Source of the DNA: Plectrocnemia conspersa
Lineage: Eukaryota > Arthropoda > Insecta > Trichoptera > Polycentropodidae
NCBI GenBank assembly: GCA_009617715.1
Contig: VTFK01000029.1
Span: 620,001 to 684,000 of the forward strand
Direction: 5' to 3'
Length of the DNA stretch: 64,000 nt
Shown piece by piece: positions 1 to 12,318 of the stretch; within the stretch, counting starts at the first letter, position 1; each line of letters opens with the position of its first letter. Position numbers and translations under genes: made by a program. The notes beneath the pieces are model-generated. The model was not told the DNA's origin. It searched no databases and saw nothing but the letters and a program-made list of their open reading frames with translations.

Positions 1-580
1 TACAGGCGGCCCTCGACTTTCGCACAATTCGCTAATACGCATATTTAAGAAAAAAAACAATTCATTTAAAATATTTTTTTTTTTTTTTAAATTATAACTA
101 TGAGTGAGAAACGGATAAATTTCAGTGTTGATACGAACAAAAATAAATCAAGAACTCATAAACTTCACACGATTCGAGACAAAGAAAAAAATATGATTCC
201 AGCGGGAATGACTGCCTATCTCCAGACCCTTTAAGGATACTTTGCGAGTGGAAATGAATGAATACATTGAAAACAGAATGGTGAGAAATCAATGTGGAAA
301 GTTTTTGAAGCCTGGTCTACAAGAAGTTGTGAATTGGGTAAAGAATTCATGGGATAAAATAACTGCCTGTTGTGTTTCCAATGCACTTCGAATAGGCTAC
401 TTAGAAAATAAATACTCATTTAAGGATAGCTATATTGCAGGACATGAGAAATTCGGACCAATGATTCAACAGAAAATGGACTTGATTGAAATTCAGGACG
501 GAATTCAGAATTTGATTAGTTATGACGATGTTTCAGAAGAAGGTGAGATGACTGTATTCGAATAAATTTGAAATAAATGT
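1..580 (+). mobile_element. Internally deleted pogo/Tigger-like DNA transposon with broken transposase
   Basis: Seen: the window opens with TA followed by CAGGCGGCCCTCGACTTTCG, a terminal inverted repeat of Tigger/pogo type (CAG...CCCTCGA) beside a TA target site. An ATG at 100 starts a short N-terminal trace (MSEKRINFSVDTN). From 193 the frame reads MIPAGMTAYLQTL, matching the pogo motif IPGGxTxxLQPLD near the last catalytic Asp. After a frameshift around 232 the frame continues to 565 with KPGLQEVVNWVKNSWDKI, matching the pogo segment ahead of the C-terminus. The central DDE core is missing, so this is a non-autonomous derivative. No matching right terminal repeat is visible downstream; it may have been lost to the next element. 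Family assignment is from motif recognition only. Confidence 0.75.
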
Positions 581-644
581 AAAATGCCTATATAAAAATA
601 AATATTAACCGAAAATATAAAAATTTACTTATTCTATAATACGT

Positions 645-760
645 AAAAAGTAAGCCCTCCCCCGATAATAAGACCTAGCTCATATTTCGGACCAAAAAAT
701 AAAGTAAGACAGTTTCTTATTTTCGGAAAAAGGGTACGTGTTGCACCAAAGCACTTTATA
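645..760. mobile_element. Mariner-like (TcMar) terminal fragment
   Basis: The stretch holds AGTAAGCCCTCCCCCGATAA, then two copies of an AATAAGAC-type core (AATAAGACC and AGTAAGACA) and TTATTTTCGG. This is a layout I associate with ends of TcMar-class MITEs in animals. Only one end is visible, so it is a fragment, possibly inserted into the right end of the pogo-like element before it. The assignment is from remembered family style and is not secure. Confidence 0.4.
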
Positions 761-1086
761 GCAGACGGATATAAAACGCCCGTCTCCATTACTCCGTTGT
801 CTGTCTAGACTCTAGAGGAAACAGTACAGTATTGTTACCAATACAGTATTGTTTTCAGTATCGAGTTCATTATCGATTCGTCGCTTCGTTCAAACGAATG
901 ATATAAAAATCAATCCCTTGTTTGCTCTGATTGCTGCACTATAAACAAACGTTCATATAACTCGATTCTTGCAAAATAATTGCGTCTCAAATTTATTGAA
1001 TTATATAATATTAGGAATACATATATAATAAATCAGAGTATATAACACAACGAATCCTTTTCCGAAGATTTACCTTACATTAATGC

Positions 1087-1165
1087 ATAAACAATTCGTT
1101 TTATGGAATAAAGTATTTATTTAAATTCACATATCTCTCAAAACAATTCTCTGTAAAATAGCACT
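1087..1165 (+). repeat. Dispersed repeat, copy 1
   Basis: The segment starting AACAATTCGTTTTATGGAA and running to about 1165 aligns with 14427-14505 over roughly 80 bp, at about three quarters identity by eye. The second copy is in the same orientation inside intron 5 of DDX54. It is probably an old non-autonomous transposon; no ends are visible here. Confidence 0.55.
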
Positions 1166-2035
1166 CATTATATTTGTTTACAAAAAGTTGGGTTAGTAAA
1201 TCTGAATCAGTTTGTAATGTGTCGTGGCGGAGTGCCGTCAAAATTATTATTAATATTTTATAAAAAATATAGTATAAATAATAATTAAATATTACAACAA
1301 CAACAGTTTGATCTGCCTACCTCCAAAAAGTATGATAAATTTACCAATTATGTACGATGATTGATATCATCATTATATTTGTATAAGTTATACATATTTG
1401 AGATAAGAGATAAATAATTGTGTATGAGACAATTTCTAAAAATAATTTTATGCGTCATGTATTCCAATCGATATATTTTGTACGCGAGTTCATTAATATA
1501 ATAATTTAGCTATATATCGTATTTATACAATTGTAAGATGATATTTAATTTACTACTTAGTTTCTAATAACATTACGTTCAAATGTTTAAGACCACTACA
1601 ATGCAATAAAGCAATCACAAATTGTCATGCAACTGACATTTAGAGGCTAAGGTCAGATTACTATTTAAAAATAAATGTAGATCTCTGTAAACGATAAATT
1701 TTAATTAACTTTTATTCTATTATATCACGAGAAATAAAAATATATTTATTTTTATCGAGTGCCATCTATAGACAGTTTCAATTATGTTATTTTTTAATAC
1801 TCAAATAAGTTAACAGATGGGGTTATAGACATGAGCTTGTCGAACTGTGGTATTTAAACTGAATTATGTGAAATGTTTTCAGGGTTTCCGCAACTTAGTA
1901 TTATTATATTAGTTAAATATAAACAGTAAAATTAATATAGTCACCTATAAAATACAAATGTTGATTAAAATAATAGTCCAATTTCTGGCTCCATGGTGCA
2001 ATTTGTATAAGCCGATGTCGCGACTCCATAATTAG

Positions 2036-2046
2036 ATGACTCAGCA
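2036..2046 (+). promoter_or_regulatory. Maf/CncC-type antioxidant response element (candidate)
   Basis: ATGACTCAGCA is an exact NF-E2/small-Maf style site (TGACTCA AP-1 core followed by GCA). With this base composition, such an 11-mer would rarely occur by chance in a window this size. It sits about 0.5 kb upstream of the candidate micropeptide. Function is inference. Confidence 0.3.
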
Positions 2047-2572
2047 TGCGTGCCCGAGCTTGTTCGAATAATATCTACATATATACCATCTAAGCTTTAT
2101 GGTTTATATAATAAATTAGCTTAGATATTAAGTGCATACATTTCTATGAATTGCTCGGAAATGGAAACAACCAGGCTAATGCAGTATCAACAACTTCATT
2201 TACGATAGGTTAAATTGTAACTTAACAGTAAAAAATAACCGGAGAAGTGAAATTTGGCGTCATTAATGCACTCTCACAAAATATATTTTTTGTTCTGCTT
2301 TTTAAAACCATTCCTGTTTTTAAATTAAAAAAAGTATAGTTGATATAGTTTTTTTTATGTGCCTAAAGTTGTTGAATATGCTGTACGAATAGTATTATCA
2401 TGTTTTGAACAACTGTTATGCTGAATATTGATGACAAAATTAACGTGAATAATTTGTGTCGCGGTTATGATAAAAAGTATGTAAATATCAATGGCTGTTG
2501 TTGAAAAATTCTGCCAGTTGTATCAATATTCTGGCAGTGGAACGGTCGTTGTTTTGTCAATTACTTTCCGTA

Positions 2573-2707
2573 ATGGCCTTTGTGGTTGTGTTTGTTATAA
2601 TGATGTTTTTGAAAATATCCTTCTTGGTATTTTCCGTTTGGTTCACGAGGAAAATGAAGAGGATTCAACACGAAATCCAACCAGAAGTGAAAGTGACCAA
2701 ATTTTAA
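2573..2707 (+). CDS. Candidate 44-aa single-pass transmembrane micropeptide
   Basis: Not recognised. The ORF starts at MAFVVVFVIMM and has one strongly hydrophobic helix (about residues 2-23). A short juxtamembrane basic stretch TRKMKRIQ follows, then a polar tail ending KVTKF. This is the topology of regulatory micropeptides of the sarcolamban/stannin sort, but no homology is claimed. The frame is open upstream as far as 2498 (MLKNSASCINILAVE...), so a longer 69-aa form is possible. A second, non-hydrophobic frame (2491-2718) overlaps it. A consensus donor GTAAGT follows at 2726 and an acceptor ends at 3481, then AATAAA near 3600, giving a plausible transcript with a 3'UTR intron. Coding status needs homology or ribosome evidence. 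Confidence 0.35.
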   Translation: MAFVVVFVIMMFLKISFLVFSVWFTRKMKRIQHEIQPEVKVTKF

Positions 2708-2725
2708 GCTGTAACTGATTAACCG

Positions 2726-3604
2726 TAAGTCATAACGTATACATAGGACAGTATTTAAATGATTAACCTTTATAAATTAGTTATTGTATATACACACAAT
2801 ATGATATGATAAATTTACTTCTATGAATGTAAAAATGTAAATTCACACTTATATATTATATGTACATATGTAAATAGCTTTTAACTCACCATGAGACAAA
2901 ATAATTTGCTACCATTGAAAATAAAAATGTGTAACAATTTGCGAATTGTATTTAAATTAGAAACGGATACACAGATTTTTCACGGAAATAAAATAACAAA
3001 TTTAAGATGAAACGTTCTTATTTTTTACACAAACATATAATTATTTATTTATTGTGGTTTCTCAACCATTTATGCATATATTCAGAAATTTTGAGCAAGT
3101 CTTTTTAAATAATATCTTTATTTTTTAAATAGAGTTTTAAGTTAAATCAAAACAAAACAAAATGACCAATTAAATTTCAGCTTTTGGTTACATGATCAAA
3201 TGTGATTAATGTTTATTGTTTCCGTAACGCCAATGGTTGTTATTCCGATGTTTTTTTGTTTTGTCTTTATCAAAATAAGAATCTACAATAGTAAAGTTAG
3301 ATTAATTTTCAGGCGTGTACGAAGATGTATATAAAATGAAAACATCTTTAAATATAAACATTAAATTAAAATCATTTTAGAATTGAATAATATATAATTT
3401 TTGAACTTTTTGTACAAATCATATATGTTATCGATTTAATATAATTTCTTAAAGTTGACTAAATTATTGTTTTCATTTTAGGGAACAGGTGGACGAGTGA
3501 ATCGGGATTAATATAACAGTTTATGTGTATTATATATATTGTATAGATTATATTTAAGTAAAAAATTGTATTATTAATTTAGTATTTGAAATAATGAAAT
3601 AAAT
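2726..3604 (+). other. Predicted 3'UTR intron, terminal exon and poly(A) signal of the micropeptide locus
   Basis: CCGTAAGTCA at 2724-2733 is a strong donor. TTTTCATTTTAG ending at 3481 is a strong acceptor with a pyrimidine tract. The proposed terminal exon begins GGAACAGGTGGACG at 3482 and meets overlapping AATAAA signals at about 3597-3604. The roughly 750-bp intron itself is AT-rich with nothing recognisable. Inferred only from splice-site quality. Confidence 0.3.
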
Positions 3605-4129
3605 AAAAAATATGATTTTAATTTATATATGTATTTATTGTAAAAAAAGATCAGGTTCACACACACTTATACATACATTTATACACAAGGTTAAGCATTA
3701 AGTCAATATATTTTGACCATTAATTAAATTACACTTAAATATGAGAACTAAATTAAATTTAATGTAGCCATTTTTCTCATTTAAATAATTAACAAATGCA
3801 TCGTAACATTTTTGCAAACGAGATCTTCTGATCTTTTTTTTATAACGTGAAATATAAAATCATATGATAAATTCTCAATATAAAACAAAAAATCAACACT
3901 TAACATAGAAAACAAGCAAACAAAAACTTAACCAACAATCGAAGTAAAAATGTTTGATCCAATAAATCAAACAGTTATACTTTACCAATCTAACAAACAA
4001 TCAACAATTTGTCAAAATTGATTTTTTAATGAAAATATAGGTATTGTGTGCTGCATGAGCTATACTTAACAGCTCATATATCATACAAAAATATTTTCAT
4101 GTTAAATTCAACGTATTTACATCTAAAAC
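3605..4129. other. AT-rich intergenic DNA, nothing recognised
   Basis: Stops occur in all frames. From about 3880 onward it becomes rich in CAAAACA/AATCAACA words that anticipate the tandem repeat that follows, so it may be decayed repeat units. Confidence 0.5.
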
Positions 4130-4690
4130 TTAACACAAAACAAAACAGAGCGACAAAAATCATCAGAAGACAAAACAAAAACAGGTTATAACAGAAATAA
4201 CGAGAGAATAAGTTTTGTCGTAACATTCAAAATCAACGTAATAATTGTGCCACGTAAACGAAAATCATCAAAAACAAAACAAAACAGGCTGTAACATAAA
4301 AAAAATAAAAAATCAGTTTGTTGTTACATTTAAAATCAACGTAATAATTGTTCCACTTAAACTTTAACATCAAAAATCAAAACAAAAACAGATTGTATTA
4401 TAAAAAACAAAAAAATAGTTTTGTCGTAACATTTAAATCAACGAAATAATTGTGCCACTTGAACGAAAATCATCAAAAACAGAACAAAAACAAGTTGCAA
4501 TACAAAAAAAACGAAAGAACAAGCGTTGTTGTAACATTTAAAATTAACGGAATAATTGTGCCACTTATATGAAAATCATAAAAAAATAACAAAACCTGGT
4601 TGTAAAATAAAAAAATAAAGAATAAGTTTGGCCGTAACATTAAAAATCAAATTAACAATTGTGCCATTTAAACGTGAAATTTGGCATCAA
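4130..4690 (+). repeat. Tandem repeat, about 103-bp unit, five or more copies
   Basis: The landmark ATAATTGTGCCACTTAAACG (with variants) occurs at about 4241, 4344, 4446, 4552 and 4655, so the spacing is 103, 102, 106 and 103 bp. Each unit also holds an AAATCATCAAAAACAAAAC block and a GTTTTGTCGTAACATTTAAA block in the same order. Units have diverged by substitutions and small A-tract indels. A CAAAACA-rich flank on both sides suggests further decayed copies between about 3900 and 4920. Confidence 0.85.
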
Positions 4691-5860
4691 CAAACAACGA
4701 TAAAAAACATAACAATCAAACGTGAGAACAAAAAAAGAAAATCAACTGCAACATTAACATCGAACTGGTAACATTAAAATCCAGTAACAAAATGATAACA
4801 AGAAAGAAAATTAACAGAATTTGATGTTTTAAAGGTCGAGAAAGAGAAAAAACAAAAACAAATAATAAACACAACAACATAACAATAAGACAATGAAACT
4901 TGAACACAACATCAACAATGAGAGAACGATGAAGAAAAATGCCCTACATTAAAAGTACTAAATTATGAGATATAATCTAGAAAAGAATTAAAAATATGGG
5001 TTAATACAGATTAATGGGTTATTATTATGTTAATATTAAGTATCCTATGTTAGTTGAGTTAGTTGGCAACTTAATGAATTAATTAAATTATTATAAATTA
5101 AAATTATAATAAGGCACGCAGAATGCCATTACAAATTGCAAAAATTGAGCAAACATTCAGTTTTATGAAGTTAACGATAGTTAATGTCAAAAATTAATTA
5201 AGATAAACTTAGAACTATGCACAAACGATACACAATAATTTTCAAAAGCAAAGCAATCAATCAAAAATATTAAATTTAATAATTAAGTATATATAAGAAC
5301 GCAGAACTTAATTTTAAGGCACTATTAATATAAATTTGATTGAGAAAATAATGTTAATCACAAAAACCACACTATATTCCTAAATTTAACTAAATGTAGA
5401 GCAAATTAAGTAAATTTTATATTTTTTGAAAATCAAAATGTTTTGTGTGTACTATATATGGACGAGTTAACTATTGTCAAATTTTAACCATATGAAAGTT
5501 ATAAAAAAAAATTAAAACTAAAATTATTTATATACCCGTTTTGGAGATGATCGTCATTTTTGATGTTTGATTTGGTTGTTGTTGATGTTTTAGAGCTTGT
5601 ATTGATTTTATGAAGTCTTCAATCGTGGCATTATGTTCCATATATGTATATATGATTTTTGATATCTTTGTAATGCATTTCCAATGAAGCTTTTTGTAGT
5701 ACGTATTTTAGAATTTGTCCATGGAGACTTTGTTCTAACAATGAATATTAAACATATTGTCATATATCTATAAATAAAAAAAATATATTAATATAAATTA
5801 TTTAACAATGAAATAAAAAGCAGATAAATTATTTAAAACGTGTAAATACCTGAGTGGATT
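4691..5860. other. AT-rich flank of the tandem repeat with one small - strand ORF
   Basis: Mostly AT-rich. On the - strand, 5641-5528 encodes a 37-residue open frame starting MEHNATIEDFIKSIQALKHQ and rich in Gln/His/Asn, reminiscent in style of a gag N-terminus. There is no homologous partner downstream, so it is only noted. CAAAACA-like words continue to about 4920. Confidence 0.3.
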
Positions 5861-6230
5861 GACTCAATATGATTCAGGAAGATATTCGATCCTCTTCCAG
5901 CTACTACTCCAGGCAGGAGCAGTAGCTGGTTCGGAGGATGCCTCCTTGTCAGGCAGACATCCTAGTTGTGTATGACGATATATTCCCGTTACCTTCGTAT
6001 TTATATCACCGTTATCCCCGCCACTTTCGATTTCACGCTTCCAGTTCCGCGGGACCCTCGTATTCAAATACGTCCATAAAAGAAACTGGAATTATTATTA
6101 TTACGGGTACCAGACCCCGAAATAAACAATCGCAATTGCACAATGGTCGTTCTCAAGAAACGAGAAGGGGAGATGATTTTGCGACTTGAGGGTTGATTTT
6201 AGCCGTGTGAAAATATCCAGATAACGTAAG
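5861..6230. other. GC-richer island, function unknown
   Basis: Base composition rises sharply against the flanks, and both strands have an open frame of about 65-85 codons (5864-6067 on -, 5938-6189 on +). No protein family is recognised and no splice context supports an exon. A short ATTATTATTATT tract and a GGTACCAGACCCCG segment are present. Could be a decayed transposable-element piece or a conserved non-coding element. Confidence 0.35.
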
Positions 6231-7554
6231 CCTCGTCGTTGTTTGGAATCGTAAATTTAAATTTATTATAAATATCATTAATTTATTGCATAATTTATTA
6301 TAATCATAATCATGTATGCAAAAGTAGATATCATTTTAAAATTACCATATAAAATAAAATATAAAAATATCAAATTATAATAAAATCCTGTATTTGTGAT
6401 AAAATATGTTATTAGAGAATTTTTAATACCTAATATGTATTTTTTATATAAATTGATTTAATGATTAAATATAAATATATTTTTAGTATCATTAAAATCA
6501 AAGATTTTATTACTAGAACTATTGAGTATATTATTAGGAGCATGGAAAATATTATATCTAGCATTTTTAATAAAATCTTAAAGATTCACACTTTATTTTG
6601 TGTGCTAACATTTTTGAAAAATAGTCTTAATTTACAATTTTTCTGTATAAAAGTAAAAAAAAATATTTTTGAGAAATTAATATAATTTTTATCTTATTTT
6701 TTTCTTTATGCGAGATAATATCTTTTACTTTTATCTGTAAATAATTGATTAAAATTACAATATTTTACACTCAATAATAAATCGCTGAAAGTCATATATG
6801 ATTACACTTTTTAATTTTACTGGTTAAATATGTGTATAAATCACATTTTAACATTTTACAACAAATTTGTATTTTTTAATCTCAAATATAATATAATTTA
6901 ATTTATGTGTAAATTTGATGGTTTTATATTTATAATAAATTTATTTTTTCGGTGAAATTCTTCTGTAATTAACACTATTTTTACAAACATATTTCTATTG
7001 CGGATTATAATGTAATAGAATATTACATTTAATAATTTTAGTTTTGGTTTCTTTATAGGTTCTAATTATGTTTTTAATATTACGGCCAAGTAATAAAATT
7101 ACGCATTTTTATTATTGCATTCATGAATAAAATTTTATAATTTATATTAATAGGTATATGTAATTTTATAATAAGTTTTTTGCTAGCATGTGCATTTTTT
7201 GTGTGACATATAGTGCTTATATCATTTTTTACTGTGACACGTAGTTTTGTGTATTATTTCGCTGAAATTAATCTTGATTGAAATATTGTGCCAAAAAGAT
7301 TAAGCTACTGATTTATTTATTAAGCTAAACAATAATTTAAAACTTTTATTGTCACGAGTAAATTATTTATACTTAATTTATAATAAAAAAGTAATATCAA
7401 ACTAATACACTTTGCCCTTGTTTTTATCAAGGAATAACATTTGGAACTGATATAAATGTCTGAACTAGACATATCCTAAACTAGTCTATATATTTAAAAT
7501 ATGTTCCCATACAAGATTATTTTATTAAAAAAAATCAAAATGTAATAAGCCCTT
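6231..7554. other. AT-rich intergenic DNA, nothing recognised
   Basis: Very AT-rich with frequent stops in all frames. The one open frame of about 74 codons (6461-6685) is Ile/Lys/Phe/Asn-rich, as expected from composition alone. Confidence 0.5.
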
Positions 7555-8780
7555 ATCTTATCGGCTGACCTAAAGCAGTCCAAGAAAAGGGGAAACTTCC
7601 CCCTGTTGCACGTGGAGAGGGCACACACTTTAATCTCTCACGTTAAAACATTTTCATGGATTTATCAACAAGGGGGGTTCCATGGTCACAGAGCCGTGGA
7701 GTCATGGGAAAAAATTCGAACACCACAACGTTCCGGAACAATAACATTACGAAAACAGCTCGGAACCGGTTTTGCATTGACTTGACAAAATCGTTCTTGT
7801 CGAAACAATTTGGTTACAATTTAGTAAAATATATGTAATTAGTAAAGCATTAAAATATATTAAAAAATTTTAGATTCAAATTCACCCGCATAAATGGAGA
7901 TAGAGTAGCGATCGCAAAAATGGGGGTCACGTGCCAATCCAATCACGAAATAACCCCCCGATTGAAGCAAATAATAAACTGCTATATAATATCATAATGA
8001 AACACGCGTATGAAAATGATGCGGGTGCCGTGTGACTTTTTTTAATAAATATTATATATATATAAATTCCTAATAGCGTCATCTACAATATTATAAAATA
8101 GCATTTAATATATCTGTATATTTAAAAATTTTAAATACCGGATATGCGTGGGAATGTACGAACCACAGGTGTTTGCACAATCGGTACATCACGGGGATAT
8201 AATAATAATTCACCCTTCTGATTTTAAAATCACCCCGCCGTAATATGTGCAATGGAATTGAACTGCTAAGAGGGTATGTCCTACCTGGTATGGGCAAGTA
8301 TAATAAAATAATATAACTATGCTGTCTATCACATTTTATCTCCCAAAAAGGCACAATGAAGATATGTATTTATGTATTTTAAATATAGTTTGATTCGTTA
8401 GCAATGAATCTATATATTTTTTTAATTATATGTCTTTGAAGTAATGTAAAATATTTTTTAATTTAATGTATTCTGACGTCATCGTAGTCCAAAATTTTTA
8501 AGGGTGTTTATAGTATAGTATATCTACAGCACATTCATATTATATTTCGTTGCGAGTAGGGGCCGGGTGTTCTTATATACGACTTAACAATAGTTCTTGG
8601 AGGACACGTGTTAACTGCTTGACGTCTTTGGAATAAAAGTGAAAAGGTGAATTCGGAAGGGGGTCCTTTCTTATTGTCCTTAGTTCCCTTTTGCTAGCAC
8701 CGGCCCAACAGAAAGGAAAACGCTACCGAGAGGTTTAGAATCGCAATCAAGCCGCATAGTACTTTGTAAGATTTGATTAC
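7555..8780. other. Intergenic DNA with three GC-richer patches
   Basis: Patches at about 7555-7830, 8130-8300 and 8540-8760 stand above the AT background. The last contains an exact CACGTG E-box at 8605-8610, close to a perfect cAMP-response palindrome TGACGTCA at 8474-8481. No coding similarity or splice pattern is visible. These look like candidate cis-regulatory elements. Confidence 0.35.
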
Positions 8781-11450
8781 GTAATTAAATATAATAACTC
8801 CTAAACTAAATTGTATTGCATTATAAGAATGATTTATGTATTAAGTATGTATGTACTTGTAAATCTTACCTTACAGAATTATTGTAATGAGGAGCGATTA
8901 GGAGAATGGTTTTGTGTTTCTGAAACATCAAAACCTCGAGCGTCAGTTATTCAATGTCAGTCTCGTTAGTTTTTGAAGGTAATATATATAATTTGAAAAA
9001 TAATAATAACTACAAAAAATGTCCATCAAATATGAAAACATGATTAGTTTCTGTTTCGCGAAAAATACGAACAAGTTTATGAATAGGTGTAGCGATCAGT
9101 AGGATTTGTTTATGATACTTTCTTTCGATATTTTTAACTATTCGAATGTCGAATTGTAAACGATAAAATTTTCGAAGTTATGTAGGATCGAAAAATACAG
9201 TTTGAATGAAGAATACAGGTTTATACATATATGTTTTATGCTAACAATAAAACGAATCAATTTAATAATTAAGATGTTTTGTTCTAATAATTCCTGCTGC
9301 CGAAAAAATTCATTTAGTTGCTGTTAATGTTAGCAACTGACTACTGACTACAACTTGGTATGTACAAAAAAATATTTTCATAAGATATTATTTTAGACAA
9401 GCTTTTTTGCTTTCGTTTAAAATAAGTAAAAAATTAATAGGGCCATCAAAAAAAAGTTAACAGCTGCATAATATTTACTCGGAAATAAGAGTTCTGCTTG
9501 CTTTACCCCGTTGTAACGCATTGGGCTCGCGCCTGTTAGGCTACAAAGATTAAAATAAAAAAGTTTCATTTTACATAAATTCAAAATGCTTAATATATAG
9601 AAGAAGGTGGTGCTGATAAGGTAGTAAACAGTGATATGATTTGATTTACCTACAATAATTTTTAATGTCATACATGACAGAAATTTAAAAAATATGTTTT
9701 ACATTCTTATAAGCAAGCATGCGTCACCTTCCTTCATCATTTCAATAACATTTAATTGATAAAAATATAAATTTTAATTTTAATTCACACAAAGTGAAAT
9801 AGATAGAAATAAATATAATGAAATATATTTTTATTAGAGTTCTATTTTATTTTATTCCTATCCCATGGGATATTTAAGAAATATAGATTATCAATCAATA
9901 TAGAAGACATTGTTCATTTTTATACGGTGCGCTATAAAATATTGTACATTAATATATTTTAGAATGGATCTATACAAAAAACATAAACATTATAATTGTA
10001 TGAACTATTAAAATTATAAATTTTCTATAATAATATATTTTTGTCATTACATGCTCTTATTTAAAAAGTGTATCGAAGATATCGAAACATTTTTTTTCCA
10101 ATCTTGAAACCGGACATCTGCTTGCTATTCAATGCAATTTGTAAAGCCGTTGCAAATATATGAGTCACAAAAAAGGAGACTCGGTTTTAATCTAGTTTTG
10201 CGTCGTACTTTCAATGCGATCCTTGAATACAATGATTTATCTCTTGAATAACGATGGAAGGATATAGTGTGGTGAATGAGAGCAATATTTGTGTAGGTAT
10301 AGATATGTGTGTACGTATGTATTATCGCTGGCGAATGTAACGGTCTTTCCGTTATCAAGTTACTGTATTATAATATTAATAATTACATTATTAAATAAAA
10401 TAAATAAACAACTATCTACGAAGATAAAATTAATATGTGTGGCTTTTAAAAATCAATATTTTTTTATTAGTTTGGAAAGTATTAATCTAGGCATAAATAT
10501 TTAAGAACTGTTCGAATATATTGTTGTGTTTTAAAAAAAACAGCTATTAGAATGAATATTTTTAAACTAAAATTACAACATAAATTCATAGCTTCACGAA
10601 GTGTGATGTTAGTGATCTATAATAAAAATGTTGCTATTTATCGCCAACTTGTTCCTGCTTATAACGATGAGGTATTGGTGGGTAAAACGGTGTATTTAAT
10701 TATGAAAATAATTTAATCGATGAACTTTAAAAACAATATCAAGTAGTTCGGACATTGAGTGCCGAAAAAGAGAATAAATGCGAGACTTCTATATCTTTAA
10801 AATCAATAAATCTGTTCTAAGCCTTATTAAGTGCTTATCAAAACGTCCATTGGGCGCTTTAATAATATTTTCTGAACTTTTTTATCTTTAATTTTATATT
10901 ATTCTTTGTATGCACGTCATAATTTAATATTATTGTATCAGTTTAAAACCAACGAATAAATTAATATATTTATTAATATGTATAAATAAATGTATTAAAA
11001 TGTCAACAAAAACATTAAAATTATTACACACATTGAAATATCCTGATTCTGTTATACGAGTATATATACAATTATATGTCGTATATATACAATCATATGT
11101 CGCACATTACGTCATTTGGAAAGTATCATATGGCTTCTTATCATTCTATACATGTTTGATACCGTAGTGTAATGATAAAAATATTTTAGATATTTTCTCA
11201 TATGTTCTGAGTCATAATATAATAAAATAATAACATAATAAAGATATCAATGTTAAAGATAAAAACGCACTATCGAAAATAAGCCATTCTAACAATCCAA
11301 CCCAAATTTCGATAAAATCAAAGTAACGTATTCGTAATTACAATGGAAATTACCAATTGTGTATTAACACACATAAGATAATTAAAACACATTATACGAT
11401 AAAAGAATAAATTATATTTGTTTAGCAAAAAAGAGTGATGGTATTTTGTG
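8781..11450. other. AT-rich intergenic DNA
   Basis: No gene supported. A small GC-rich core at 9490-9545 (GCATTGGGCTCGCGCCTGTT) lies in AT-rich DNA and is unexplained. At 11058-11105 a roughly 22-bp unit (GTATATATACAATTATATGTC and a close copy) is directly duplicated. Otherwise frames are closed. Confidence 0.45.
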
Positions 11451-11541
11451 TTCTTAAACACCGCCGATTGCTCACGTTCGAGTTCGTATATTAGTATTGC
11501 ACGACAGTTTGTCCTAATTGCAACACTAATATACTAATAAT

Positions 11542-12152
11542 ATGTTAATTATTAAACTATTAACGGTAATGCTTAGTCTGATCGTTGCTCTGTATTACAC
11601 TCCAATAAATCCCGAGGAAAATTCGATCCGCGTTGAAGGAATATATTTCAACGTCACTAAGAATGCGCTATTTGATTTTTCAACGAATCCAGACGTATTT
11701 CATAAGGTGAGAAAAACAATTATAAATAAATAAAAAAGTATTAAAATAATTATTGTTTTTAGTGGTTTAAATGGAGTTCTAAAGTGACGTATGGCGATCA
11801 AAGAAATCCTGGGAGGGGGCAAACGTATTATATATATTTTTTCACAAAACCTACAATATTCAAAGTTAAAAATATTACAAGTACCGATTTAAAATCATAC
11901 ATAAAATTAGAATCGAATACTATATTAAAGCCAACGTTTGAGCTTGAAATTAAACGCACGTGTCGTTATTTAAAATACGACCGATTAAAATTAATATTAT
12001 CAATTAACTTCAAAAGAACATCGCTCTTATTTAAATATACGTTGGGCTATATATTAAATAAAATTTTAAAAATAAAAATGATGGAAGCAATAAATAATTT
12101 AGATGATATATTATCTCATTTTGAAATAATCTCAATAAATAACATATATTAA
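11542..12152 (+). CDS. Two-exon gene for a 184-aa membrane-anchored or secreted SRPBCC-like protein
   Basis: Exon 1 is 11542-11706 and exon 2 is 11763-12152. The 56-bp intron starts GTGAGA, ends TTTTTAG, and joins the exons in phase 0 (...PDVFHK / WFKWSSKVTYG...). Residues 1-20 form a hydrophobic signal peptide or anchor (MLIIKLLTVMLSLIVALYYT). The body resembles the SRPBCC/polyketide-cyclase pattern: an opening beta strand with FNVTKNALFDFSTNPDVFHK, a WFKWSS turn, alternating strands (TYYIYFF, KVKNIT, SYIKLES) and a long C-terminal helix from about residue 150 (ILNKILKIKMMEAINNLDDI). That fold binds hydrophobic ligands, but no substrate can be named. AATAAA signals lie at about 12162 and 12215. 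DDX54 follows on the same strand. A real gene is likely because splicing extends the frame exactly; the family call is tentative. Confidence 0.65.
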
Positions 12153-12318
12153 CTCCTCTTTTAAATAAAATATTATCATTATAAAACATTATTTATATAT
12201 AATTTATAGTAAATAATAAAGTTTAAAAAAATTTAATTTGATTTATTACTGTAATTATGAATTTTGTAATATTTATTGATTATGGCCGATTTTTAAGCTG
12301 TTATGGATTATGTCAAAT

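Larger units (their letters stand above)
746..2490. other. Gene-free AT-rich stretch with a few short motifs
   Basis: No coding region is supported here. It contains a short direct repeat of ACAGTATTGTT (about 825-853), a diverged dispersed repeat at 1087-1165 that recurs inside DDX54 intron 5, and a slightly GC-richer patch at 1980-2070 that carries a Maf/AP-1 type site. The rest is AT-rich with stops in all frames. Confidence 0.5.

Noticed and set aside
6461..6685. 74-codon Ile/Lys/Phe-rich frame
   Set aside because: Amino-acid content is what very AT-rich DNA gives by chance.
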